Below are positions 51,128 to 58,756 of a DNA stretch of 64,000 nt, in pieces (within the stretch, counting starts at the first letter, position 1; each line of letters starts with the position of its first letter). Source of the DNA: Blautia sp. OF03-15BH (GTDB lineage Bacteria > Bacillota > Clostridia > Lachnospirales > Lachnospiraceae). The notes under the pieces were generated by a model. It did not search any database. It was given only the letters and a program-made list of their open reading frames with translations, and was not told the DNA's origin. The stretch spans positions 124,001 through 188,000 of the forward strand of contig NZ_QSCM01000003.1 of the NCBI RefSeq assembly GCF_003463065.1, given 5' to 3'. A program made the translations under genes and the position numbers.

Positions 51128-51919
51128 ATGAATTTACCTACGATATCCCCTTCTCTTCCCGCCTCTGCATCCACTCAGCCGCTTCTTCGCTGTTGTCTGA
51201 CCTCTGTTCAGCCGCTTTTGGATGAAAAGTTATATGAAAAAGCATTTTCTTTTCTTCCCGCTGACGGATGCTGGGCACTTCGAAAAAAGAAGCTTCTCCG
51301 GCTTCAGAAACCGGAGGATCGCGCACTTACCCTCGCCGCCGGTCTGCTGGCCCGTCTGGCCTTTCTGAAAATGGATGTGAACTTTTCGCTCCTTTCCATT
51401 GAGAAAAACGGAAAACCGGCAATCCTGGACAAGCGGCATTTTTTCAATCTTTCGCACAGCGGCAGTTATGCAGCCTGCGTTTACGGCACGTATCCCTGCG
51501 GCATCGACATCCAGAAACACACGCCTGACCGTTTTCATGTAGCAGAACGCTGCTTTACCCCTCTGGAACAAAAAAAGATCCGTGAAGAAGGAGCGCAATG
51601 CTTCACACGGATCTGGACTGTAAAAGAAAGTTATCTGAAATATACCGGTCAGGGAATCCGGATCCCATTAAATTCCATTGAGGTCCTCCCCGGAAGGCTG
51701 CAGCAGAAAACCGATGAAAATCCGGCTTCCCGGGAAATCCTGTCCGAAGCGGAAACGCAGATTTTTTCTGCCGAAAGCTCTTCGTCTCCGGAACGCTCTC
51801 CCTTGCCGGTTTTTGTCCGGGAATTTGCCTTAAACGACTACTGGCTCGCACTCACTTCCCCGGTGAGGACCGGACAGCCTCCCGTTCTGCTTTCCATCGA
51901 AGAGCTGCTATCCATCTGA
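51128..51919 (+). CDS. Sfp-type 4'-phosphopantetheinyl transferase
   Basis: 263 residues. It has the two Mg2+/CoA-binding motifs of the Sfp/AcpT superfamily: YPCGIDIQKH (near 119-128) and RIWTVKESYLKYTGQGI (near 160-176), and FFNLSHSGSYAACV (near 105-118). It moves 4'-phosphopantetheine from CoA onto carrier proteins. The C-terminal 80 residues are less conserved. No polyketide, nonribosomal peptide or carrier-protein gene is within the window, so its client is elsewhere. It is monocistronic on the plus strand and converges with the U32-like gene. Confidence 0.85.
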   Translation: MNLPTISPSLPASASTQPLLRCCLTSVQPLLDEKLYEKAFSFLPADGCWALRKKKLLRLQKPEDRALTLAAGLLARLAFLKMDVNFSLLSIEKNGKPAILDKRHFFNLSHSGSYAACVYGTYPCGIDIQKHTPDRFHVAERCFTPLEQKKIREEGAQCFTRIWTVKESYLKYTGQGIRIPLNSIEVLPGRLQQKTDENPASREILSEAETQIFSAESSSSPERSPLPVFVREFALNDYWLALTSPVRTGQPPVLLSIEELLSI

Positions 51920-51931
51920 GCATCCCCCTTG

Positions 51932-52828
51932 TCAAAACAGATCCAGCATGTTATCCAGATAGATCTTTTCCCGTACATGCAGCTGATATTCCGGTCTGGT
52001 CATATAGTAAAGCAGAAATTCCAGGATCAAAGCACTGCCAAGCCCCCGGCCTTCGATCTTAAAATTGGAAAATCCCCTGGGCAGATACCGCGTCTGGATC
52101 TCTTCTATGCCGATAAAGCCCGGATTTTCCATCGCTTTGGAAAAACGGTATCCAGCTCCTGCATCCGGAGCCGTGCAGACATGCTCTGTACCGCCTTCTC
52201 CGAGATTTTTCCGGCTGACTGCTTCGTAGCAGGCTTTTCTGTCTTTACAGCCAAACCAGCAGCACTCATTACAGAGAAATTCCACTTTCTCTTTCTGCTG
52301 TCCGTTCAGCTGATCGAACAGTTCCTGCTTTTTATTCAGCCGGAAATCCGGCACCACATAGCGAAACGCTTCTCTGTCCAGTTCCTTCTGAAGCTGCCGG
52401 AAATCCGTCAGGACCTTCGTCGTGGAAGAAACAAAATAAAGATCCGGAAACCTCTTTTTCAGATACGCCAGCAAGAGATCAGAAGAAACGATCACTCCGT
52501 TCTGTAAAACGCCGCCTTTTTCTGCCAATGCACACAGGGCATTGCATTTCTTATCCGCCAGGTGTTCCTCCCGCAGCAGCGAATTGCTGAAGGTCAGTCT
52601 GGCTGAGATCCCGTATTCTCTCATAAGCGCCAGCACCTCCCGCGGCTCTGCCTCTCCGAAGGAAGTCCTTCCCCCACCCCAGATACAGTCAGCGGGAGCC
52701 CCGTAGATGGAGCCGATCTCACACCAATCGTAAAAATATTCCCGGTGTTCACGGAACAAAGGCAAAAGCAGGCGGTACAGCTCATAAAATTCAAACAGTC
52801 CCGGCAGATGATAATAGGCTTTTCTCAT
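51932..52828 (-). CDS. U32-peptidase-like protein with a four-cysteine segment
   Basis: 298 residues, not assigned with certainty. RLTFSNSLLREEHLADKKCN, YVVPDFRLNKKQELFDQL and the C-terminal GFSNFKIEGRG resemble the TIM-barrel U32/UbiU-UbiV group, where FKIEGR is a recurring motif. Cysteines at CNECCWFGCKDRKAC (near 190-204) could hold an Fe-S cluster as in UbiU/UbiV. The N-terminus keeps no signal peptide. It stands between the convergent Sfp-type gene and a lipoprotein gene. The role is unknown; prephenate- or tRNA-modification functions known for U32 relatives cannot be claimed here. Confidence 0.5.
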   Translation of the reverse strand: MRKAYYHLPGLFEFYELYRLLLPLFREHREYFYDWCEIGSIYGAPADCIWGGGRTSFGEAEPREVLALMREYGISARLTFSNSLLREEHLADKKCNALCALAEKGGVLQNGVIVSSDLLLAYLKKRFPDLYFVSSTTKVLTDFRQLQKELDREAFRYVVPDFRLNKKQELFDQLNGQQKEKVEFLCNECCWFGCKDRKACYEAVSRKNLGEGGTEHVCTAPDAGAGYRFSKAMENPGFIGIEEIQTRYLPRGFSNFKIEGRGLGSALILEFLLYYMTRPEYQLHVREKIYLDNMLDLF

Positions 52829-52857
52829 AATGCTTTCTCCTTGTCATGAAAAAAGAG

Positions 52858-52889
52858 CATAAAAATCCTCCGGCCTTTAAGCCGGAGGA
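52858..52889 (-). terminator. terminator after the lipoprotein gene
   Basis: CCTCCGGC and GCCGGAGG make a perfect 8-bp stem, with the minus strand continuing ATTTTTATG. It separates the lipoprotein and U32-like genes. Confidence 0.88.
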
Positions 52890-52906
52890 ACAGATATCAG
52901 ATTTGA

Positions 52907-53713
52907 TCACTCTGCTGCTGTTACAGAAGTGATGTGCGGGTTTACGCCCTCATACCAGTACAGGAAACCTTCCATGTCGATCTTGTCACCGATCTGGAGT
53001 GCTTCTACTGCCTTGTATACATCAGAATCTTTATCGCAGAGATAAGACTCAACGGTAAAGGTGTAGGTCTCGCCGTTAGAGGAAACGTTGAAATACAGGT
53101 CGTCTCCCTGGCTTCCGGAACCGTCATAATTGTACAGGAACGGAACATCGTTTCCGTCTGCATCCTGGCCTGCTGCCTCAACGGTCATATCTTTGAAAGA
53201 AACAAACTCATTCTGATGGTCGATGAGCTCATCTTTTCCGAGAAGCTCTGTGACATCGAGCGGTTTTGCAATGTAAGAGCCTTCCTCAACCTCAAAGGAC
53301 TCTACATCAGAGATCTCGATCTCGCCGGACCACTCTGCTTTGTATCCGGTCACTTTGATCTTGGTTCCCGGAACCAGCTCTTTATACTGCTCCTCTGTAC
53401 AGGGCATATTGTAAATGAAGTAAGCGCCATCCTTATCCTGGGTATAAAGAGTTGCCTTGTCCTCCCACCAGGACTGTTTTGCCTGAACATAGGTCTCAAC
53501 AACAACCTCAGCATCGGTCTCTGCAGCCAGATACTCGTCGTGGGTCATAACGCCCTCGCCTTTTACATCGGTCTCTGCCTCGGTCTCACTCTCTGCTGCT
53601 TCGCTGACAGTCTCAGTCTCTGCTGCTGTCTCTGTGCTCTCTTCAGCCATTGCACAGCCCGGAACTGCCAGAGCCATGGAAAGTGCCATCATTAACACCA
53701 GTCTTTTTTTCAT
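52907..53713 (-). CDS. secreted lipoprotein, function unknown
   Basis: 268 residues. The signal ends in AVPGC (Cys20), a lipobox, followed by an ETE-rich linker (25-50). The remaining 210 residues resemble a pair of OB-fold-like beta domains: KIKVTGYKAEWSGEIEISDV and later GDKIDMEGFLYWYEG, a pattern common in exported single-stranded-binding-like or ligand-binding lipoproteins. No enzymatic motif is visible. It has its own promoter with a perfect 25-bp palindrome just after the start point, so expression is probably regulated. Confidence 0.72.
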   Translation of the reverse strand: MKKRLVLMMALSMALAVPGCAMAEESTETAAETETVSEAAESETEAETDVKGEGVMTHDEYLAAETDAEVVVETYVQAKQSWWEDKATLYTQDKDGAYFIYNMPCTEEQYKELVPGTKIKVTGYKAEWSGEIEISDVESFEVEEGSYIAKPLDVTELLGKDELIDHQNEFVSFKDMTVEAAGQDADGNDVPFLYNYDGSGSQGDDLYFNVSSNGETYTFTVESYLCDKDSDVYKAVEALQIGDKIDMEGFLYWYEGVNPHITSVTAAE

Positions 53714-53823
53714 AAGTTTCTCCTTTCCGTCCGTTTGGCGAACGCGGAGGCGCCCTTCTCGGGTGTCTCTGTTATTTTAAAAATAAACTGCTCAAGGCCG
53801 GCCGTTTCCGTCCGGTCCTTTTC

Positions 53824-53880
53824 GTACAGCGTTTTGAAAACGCTGTACTAGTATTATACCTGATTTCTTTTTTAAATCAA
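53824..53880 (-). promoter_or_regulatory. lipoprotein promoter with a perfect 25-bp palindrome at the start point
   Basis: TTGATT, 16 bases and TATAAT (53853-53880) on the minus strand. Four bases downstream, GTACAGCGTTTT and AAAACGCTGTAC form perfect 12-bp arms around one base (53824-53848). The -35 box overlaps the stop region of the upstream ABC gene. It has no U-tract and so is an operator rather than a terminator. Part of it, TGAAAACGCTGTAC, matches a catabolite-response element at most positions, but the site is longer and more symmetric than usual. Confidence 0.75.
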
Positions 53881-55490
53881 TGGTTTTCCTTCTGATATTT
53901 TCTTTTTTTCACCAGTTCCGCAAGAAGATACAAAAGAATCACCCCCCAGATCACTCCGAGAACCGTAAGAAGCACCACGGAAGTCTTTGGAAGCGGTCCC
54001 AGTTCCTTTTTCCCGCTGCTGCCGTCCGCCTGGATCTGATCCAGATGGCAGAGCGAGGTCACATCACTGTAAAGCTTCTCGATAAAAGCATCATCGATCT
54101 CTTTCTTTCGCCGCACTGATTTTGTCACATTTTCAATGAGCTGTCCCGCCGCATCACGAAGAGAAGCAGAGCCATTGAAAACAGCCGTGACAAAGGTATC
54201 CTCCGCATGATCGAGGAGAAGCTTTGAGGCCTGGAGCTTCACGGAATAATACGTGTTATTGTCTTCTCCCTCTCTGGAAAGATATTCCTGATATTCCTCT
54301 GAATCCTGTGCCTTTGACGTGACCGGAACATAGCCCTCCGTCTCCGAATAGGCGATCTGTACTTCATCGCTCAGAAGATACTGTGCAAAAAGCCAGGAAG
54401 CCAGGACTTCCTGCGGATCCTTTTTATTGAATACACAGACGGAAGGACCCTGGGAGATCATTTTCGGGTGCTCCGGATCAAACTGGGGGATCATCCGTAC
54501 TTCTGTTTCAAAATCCTGCAAAGAGTCGCTGCTGATATCGACCAGCGGCGCATTGCTTCCCATCCAGGTAGCTCCCGCTGTAGAGTCAATGGCAAACACA
54601 CACTGGCCTGCATTGAGGAAATTGGCCGGATAACCGGAGATCTTGAACGTGGAAAACGCTCCCGACTCCGTATGCTCTGCGATCTGAAAGAGCAGTTCCT
54701 TTGTCGTATCATTGAAAAGACCGATCTCTCCGTCTGCAGAAGAATACGGTGCCCCTTTCTGTGCCAGCATCTCGATCATCATATTGTCCGTGGACTTATC
54801 GATAAAGGGGATCATGACATCCTGTCCGTTCAACGCATAGGTTCCATCCGCATTTTTCTTTGTTGCCGCTTCGGATACTTCCCAGATAAAATCCCAGGTC
54901 AGCGTATCCGGCAGTGTATAACCCAACTTTTCCACATACGTTTTATTCACATAACAGGCCTCTGTGGAACGCATAAAAGGAAGGGCATAATAATGGCCGT
55001 CGATGCTGCATTCAGAAAGGAACTGCGGAATGATTTCTTCCTTAGCAGGAGAATCGAAAGCCAGGCTACTCCCTCCAAGACCATAATTCTCATCGGTCAG
55101 CAGTTCATCCAACGGCACCACCGTGTCCTTTCCGGTCAGATATGTGGCAATGTGATCCGGATAGGTGATACAGACATTTGGTGTTGTATCCGTGGCAATG
55201 TTGGTGATAACATCATTATAAATCTTTCCGTAGTCTGTATACAGCTTCAGATTTACTGTGATGTTTGGATACATGGCTTCAAAATCGGCAATCGCCTTTT
55301 TATAAATGTCTGTCTGCGTCTTATTGGTATCGTTTTTGGCCCAGAAGGTGATTTCATGATTTTTCGCTGTATCAAAAGTATCCGGGATTACAAAGTTCTT
55401 CTCTTCCTTCGCTCCGTGGCAGCCGGTCAGAGAAAGCATGCCGGATAAAACCAGTCCGGCTGCCAGATATTTTTTCCATCTGCTTTTCAT
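53877..55490 (-). CDS. ABC importer substrate-binding lipoprotein with C-terminal membrane helix
   Basis: 537 residues of the family 1 extracellular solute-binding proteins (MalE/UgpB-like). LSLTGC marks the lipobox. HEITFWAKNDTNKTQ, TTPNVCITYPDHIATYL, YALPFMRSTEACYVNKTYVE and MISQGPSVCVFNKKDPQEVL fit the fold. The protein is about 100 residues longer than usual. It ends in a hydrophobic helix (SVVLLTVLGVIWGVILLYLL) with a Lys/Arg tail, so it appears anchored at both ends. Substrate may be glycerol-3-phosphate, a sugar or an oligosaccharide; the sequence does not decide. It overlaps the permease gene by four bases. Confidence 0.83.
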   Translation of the reverse strand: MKSRWKKYLAAGLVLSGMLSLTGCHGAKEEKNFVIPDTFDTAKNHEITFWAKNDTNKTQTDIYKKAIADFEAMYPNITVNLKLYTDYGKIYNDVITNIATDTTPNVCITYPDHIATYLTGKDTVVPLDELLTDENYGLGGSSLAFDSPAKEEIIPQFLSECSIDGHYYALPFMRSTEACYVNKTYVEKLGYTLPDTLTWDFIWEVSEAATKKNADGTYALNGQDVMIPFIDKSTDNMMIEMLAQKGAPYSSADGEIGLFNDTTKELLFQIAEHTESGAFSTFKISGYPANFLNAGQCVFAIDSTAGATWMGSNAPLVDISSDSLQDFETEVRMIPQFDPEHPKMISQGPSVCVFNKKDPQEVLASWLFAQYLLSDEVQIAYSETEGYVPVTSKAQDSEEYQEYLSREGEDNNTYYSVKLQASKLLLDHAEDTFVTAVFNGSASLRDAAGQLIENVTKSVRRKKEIDDAFIEKLYSDVTSLCHLDQIQADGSSGKKELGPLPKTSVVLLTVLGVIWGVILLYLLAELVKKRKYQKENH

Positions 55491-56350
55491 CCTTTTGTCC
55501 CTCCTCTTGATACCCCTTCCATGATCCGGCTCCGGAAGATCAGGAACAGAACGATCAACGGCAGGGAAATGACAACTACAGCTGCCATCATGGCCGGTAT
55601 GTTCTCCCGGCCAAAGCCGTTTTCCCGGATCTCCTGAATACCATTGGATACCAGATAAAGATTGGGGTCATCGGTGATCAACCGCGGCCACACATAGGAA
55701 TTCCAGCACTCAATGACCTTCAGGATCACAATGGTCACCATGGTAGGCTTGCAGATCGGGATCATGACCTTGCAGAGGAATTTCAGATCCGAAGTTCCGT
55801 CCACCTTCGCCGCCCGGTAAAGTTCATCCGGCACCTGCTCGAAATTTTCCTTCAGAAGATAAATATAAAAAACAGAGGTTACCGATGGAAGAATGAGTCC
55901 TGTGAAGGTGTTTCTGAGATCCAGGTTTGTGATGGTCACAAAATTGGTGATGACTACCAGCTCCGCCGGGATCATCATCAGGGAAAGAAAGAGGGTAAAT
56001 ACCAGATTTTTTCCTGGAAAACTCAGACGTGCAAACGCATAAGCCGCCAACGTGATGACCAGCATCATAACAGCTGTCGTTACCACTGTGAAAAACAGGG
56101 TATTGATGAGATATTTTGCCAGGGGCACTGCCGTAAATGCGGCCGTATAGTTTTCAAGTGTCGGTGACGTCGTAAAAAATGCGGGAATGTGCTCCGCATT
56201 ATAACTGCCATAGCTTTTTACCGAAGTCAGAAGCATCCAGTAAAAAGGAAACAGGACAATGAGCGCCCAGACCGTCAGAAAAAGGTAAATGACTCCTTTT
56301 CCGAAGATCTGACGTCTTTTTTCCGACCTCTCTATTTTTTCATAATCCAT
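55487..56350 (-). CDS. ABC importer permease, MalG/UgpE type
   Basis: 287 residues with six predicted membrane helices. The cytoplasmic EAA loop (ELYRAAKVDGTSDLKFLCKV, around 185-205) docks the ATPase. It is the second permease of a CUT1-type carbohydrate or glycerol-3-phosphate importer. It lies between the other permease and the substrate-binding gene, ten bases after the former and overlapping the latter. Confidence 0.9.
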   Translation of the reverse strand: MDYEKIERSEKRRQIFGKGVIYLFLTVWALIVLFPFYWMLLTSVKSYGSYNAEHIPAFFTTSPTLENYTAAFTAVPLAKYLINTLFFTVVTTAVMMLVITLAAYAFARLSFPGKNLVFTLFLSLMMIPAELVVITNFVTITNLDLRNTFTGLILPSVTSVFYIYLLKENFEQVPDELYRAAKVDGTSDLKFLCKVMIPICKPTMVTIVILKVIECWNSYVWPRLITDDPNLYLVSNGIQEIRENGFGRENIPAMMAAVVVISLPLIVLFLIFRSRIMEGVSRGGTKG

Positions 56351-56360
56351 TTCTCTGTCC

Positions 56361-57257
56361 TCATTTGCTATAGTGAACGTGTTTCCGGCTGACCAGCAGG
56401 TTGATGCAGGTAATGGTCAGAACGATGACAAATAAAATGATCGCCGCTGCGGAAGCATAGGAGGGATATCCGCCGCTGTCTCCGTAAAGCATATCGTATA
56501 CATAACCTACAATGGTGTTCATGCCTGCTGCGTTCAGATTGGTTCCAAAAAGTGCCACCGCATCGCTGTAGGCCTTGAAGGCTCCGATAAAACCGGTGAT
56601 CACCAGGTAAAATACCGTCGGCGAGATCATGGGAAGGGTGATCTTATAAAAGATCCGGAACCGGGAAGTCCCGTCTACCCTGGCCGCGTTGTAATACGTC
56701 TGATTGACCGATGCCAGCGCACTGGTGAGGATCAGGATCTTAAAAGGCATGACCACCCAGATCGTATATACACAAAGCACCAGCATCTTTGCCCAGTATG
56801 GACCATCGATGAAATCCACGGATCCTCCTCCGAAGAAGTTCAGCACCAGATTGATCAGACCATCGGTATATGCCGTCTTTTTAAAGAGGATCATAAACAC
56901 CAGACCGATCGCCAGCGTGTTCGTCACATACGGCAGAAAATACACCGTCTGATAAAGCTTTCTCAACGGCTTCACAGAGCTTAAGGCCACAGAGATCAGC
57001 AATGCCAGAAGTGTGGAGACTGGCACGGTGACTGCAACCAGAAGCAGCGTGTTTTTCAATGCCTGCAGAAAATACGGATCGTGAAGTACATAGGAATAGT
57101 TGTACATACCCGTTCCATAATACGTCTGGGAAGCGGAGTTATATCCTTCCTCAAAAGAATACACAAACACATCAATGAGTGGATATACCAGAAAGGCTCC
57201 CAGAAAAAGCAGTGCCGGCAGCAGATACAGCCAGCCCTTAAAGTTTCTATTTTCCAT
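56361..57257 (-). CDS. ABC importer permease, MalF/UgpA type
   Basis: 298 residues, six membrane helices, beginning with LYLLPALLFLGAFLVYPLI as in UgpA/LacF-type permeases. The EAA-like loop is YNAARVDGTSRFRIFYKI (near 190-210). It pairs with the MalG/UgpE-type subunit to form the channel. Fourteen bases separate it from the ATPase gene upstream. Confidence 0.9.
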   Translation of the reverse strand: MENRNFKGWLYLLPALLFLGAFLVYPLIDVFVYSFEEGYNSASQTYYGTGMYNYSYVLHDPYFLQALKNTLLLVAVTVPVSTLLALLISVALSSVKPLRKLYQTVYFLPYVTNTLAIGLVFMILFKKTAYTDGLINLVLNFFGGGSVDFIDGPYWAKMLVLCVYTIWVVMPFKILILTSALASVNQTYYNAARVDGTSRFRIFYKITLPMISPTVFYLVITGFIGAFKAYSDAVALFGTNLNAAGMNTIVGYVYDMLYGDSGGYPSYASAAAIILFVIVLTITCINLLVSRKHVHYSK

Positions 57258-57271
57258 GGTTTTTCCTCCTG

Positions 57272-58363
57272 TCAGATCCGGATCCGTTCTTCGCTGCTGC
57301 CGTCAAAAACAAAAACCTTGGCCGGCTTTACCGCAAAACGGACCGTTTCAGAGGCGGTATCCACCTTTGTCTCCGTACTGATGATGGAACGGATCGTGGG
57401 ATTTAAGGAAGCCTCATGCGTGGATACGATCGAAATATCTCTTCCCATGACCTCCACACCTCCCAGACGGCAGATGAGAGGACCGTCTTCCTTCAGCACG
57501 AAGCCTTCCGGACGGATCCCCACGAAAACCGCTCTGTCTTTCTGTCCCGGTGCATCCAGAAGAACCGCATCACCGATACAGAGCTTTTCATTTCTGATCT
57601 CTCCTTTCCACACATTAATGGGCGGTGTTCCAAGGAATTTTGCTACAAAAAGATTGACCGGGTCATCATAGACCTCCTGCGGTTTTCCGATCTGTTGGAC
57701 AACGCCTGCTTTCATCACAACGATACGGTCCGAGATACTCATGGCCTCTTCCTGATCGTGTGTGACAAAAACGGTGGTGATCTTCGTGGCCCGCTGGATC
57801 TTCCGGATCTCTTCCCTGGTCTGAAGCCGCAATCTGGCATCCAGATTGGAAAGCGGCTCGTCCAGAAGAAGGACATGCGGAAGCTTTACCAGTGCCCGTG
57901 CGATCGCCACACGCTGCTGCTGGCCTCCGGACAGTTCTCCCGGTTTCCGGTCCATCAGTTCCCGGATCTGTACCAGTGCCGCTGCATCCATGGCTCTTTT
58001 TTCCATCTCAGCCTTGGAAAGCTTCTCTTTCCCCTTCAGGTTCTGCAATGGAAAGATGATGTTCTGTCTCACCGTCAGATGCGGGTAAAGCGCATAGTTC
58101 TGAAAAACCATGCCAACTCCCCTTTTTTCCGGAGGCAGCGTGGTCACATCCTTGTCTCCAAAAAGGATCCTGCCGCTGGTAGGCTTTTCCAGACCACAGA
58201 TCATGTTCAGCGTGGTACTCTTTCCGCAGCCGGACGGTCCCAGAAGACCGATGAGCTCTCCATCCGGTATTTCAAAATTAAAATCCTTCACTGCCGTTAC
58301 CCGGCTGCTGTTCCTCCCGCGGCCAGGGAAGCTTTTTGTCAGCTCCTGCAACTGAATCTTCAT
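57272..58363 (-). CDS. ABC importer ATPase, UgpC/MsmK/MalK type
   Basis: 363 residues. The ATPase has Walker A (LLGPSGCGKSTTLNMI), Q-loop (VFQNYALYPHLTVRQNI), signature ELSGGQQQRVAIARALV, Walker B (VLLLDEPLSNLDARLR) and switch histidine (FVTHDQEEAM). A C-terminal TOBE/MalK regulatory domain (about 240-363) is present. Such subunits often serve several CUT1 importers. It is the first gene of the ATPase-permease-permease-binding protein operon. Its promoter is at 58420-58448. Confidence 0.93.
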   Translation of the reverse strand: MKIQLQELTKSFPGRGRNSSRVTAVKDFNFEIPDGELIGLLGPSGCGKSTTLNMICGLEKPTSGRILFGDKDVTTLPPEKRGVGMVFQNYALYPHLTVRQNIIFPLQNLKGKEKLSKAEMEKRAMDAAALVQIRELMDRKPGELSGGQQQRVAIARALVKLPHVLLLDEPLSNLDARLRLQTREEIRKIQRATKITTVFVTHDQEEAMSISDRIVVMKAGVVQQIGKPQEVYDDPVNLFVAKFLGTPPINVWKGEIRNEKLCIGDAVLLDAPGQKDRAVFVGIRPEGFVLKEDGPLICRLGGVEVMGRDISIVSTHEASLNPTIRSIISTETKVDTASETVRFAVKPAKVFVFDGSSEERIRI

Positions 58364-58419
58364 ATTTCTCTTTCCTCTTATCTTTCTACTGATCTGTAAT
58401 GATTATCCATAACAGTTTC

Positions 58420-58448
58420 ATTCTAGTACAATCCGTGACAAATAACAA
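58420..58448 (-). promoter_or_regulatory. promoter of the ABC importer operon
   Basis: TTGTTA, 17 bases and TAGAAT on the minus strand, about 57 bases ahead of the ATPase ATG. GTGACAA and TTGTCAC, 16 bases apart and overlapping the -35 side, form an inverted repeat that could be a regulator site. Confidence 0.55.
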
Positions 58449-58489
58449 CCTGTTTCCTTGTCACAATCCCATTCATTCTAAAATGAAAT

Positions 58490-58673
58490 GTAACTATTCA
58501 GGACGTTCAGCCCAACAGGCCACAGACACGCGCATTGCATGCGCTATCGCTGCATTCGCAGCTTCTGTCTGAGGCTAATGGGCATTCCGCCCATTCCAAA
58601 ATGAAAATTCATCCTATTACAAACAAGTTTGCATAGTCTGATTTTTCATTTTGCTGATGTTCTGAACTGTTAC
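58490..58673. mobile_element. miniature inverted-repeat element, copy C (184 bp, 8-bp target duplication)
   Basis: Same length and layout as copy A: left end GTAACTATTCAGGACGTTC, right end CTGAACTGTTAC, and the GCTGCATTCGCAGC, GGGC/GCCC and CAAACAAGTTTG palindromes inside. AATGAAAT flanks both sides (58482-58489 and 58674-58681), an independent 8-bp target duplication that differs from copy A. It lies in the divergent gap between the ABC importer and ilvB, ending seven bases before the ilvB -35 box after the duplication. The rest of the 393-bp gap holds the two promoters. Confidence 0.87.
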
Positions 58674-58687
58674 AATGAAATTTCCGG

Positions 58688-58716
58688 TTGACTTTTCCTG
58701 TTTTCCCCCGTATCAT
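58688..58716 (+). promoter_or_regulatory. ilvB promoter
   Basis: TTGACT, 17 bases and TATCAT on the plus strand. No T-box or leader-peptide attenuator is apparent in the short leader of about 35 bases. Confidence 0.7.
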
Positions 58717-58756
58717 CGTTTTAACGCTATACAGCGAAAGTAAGGAGGGAAATTGT

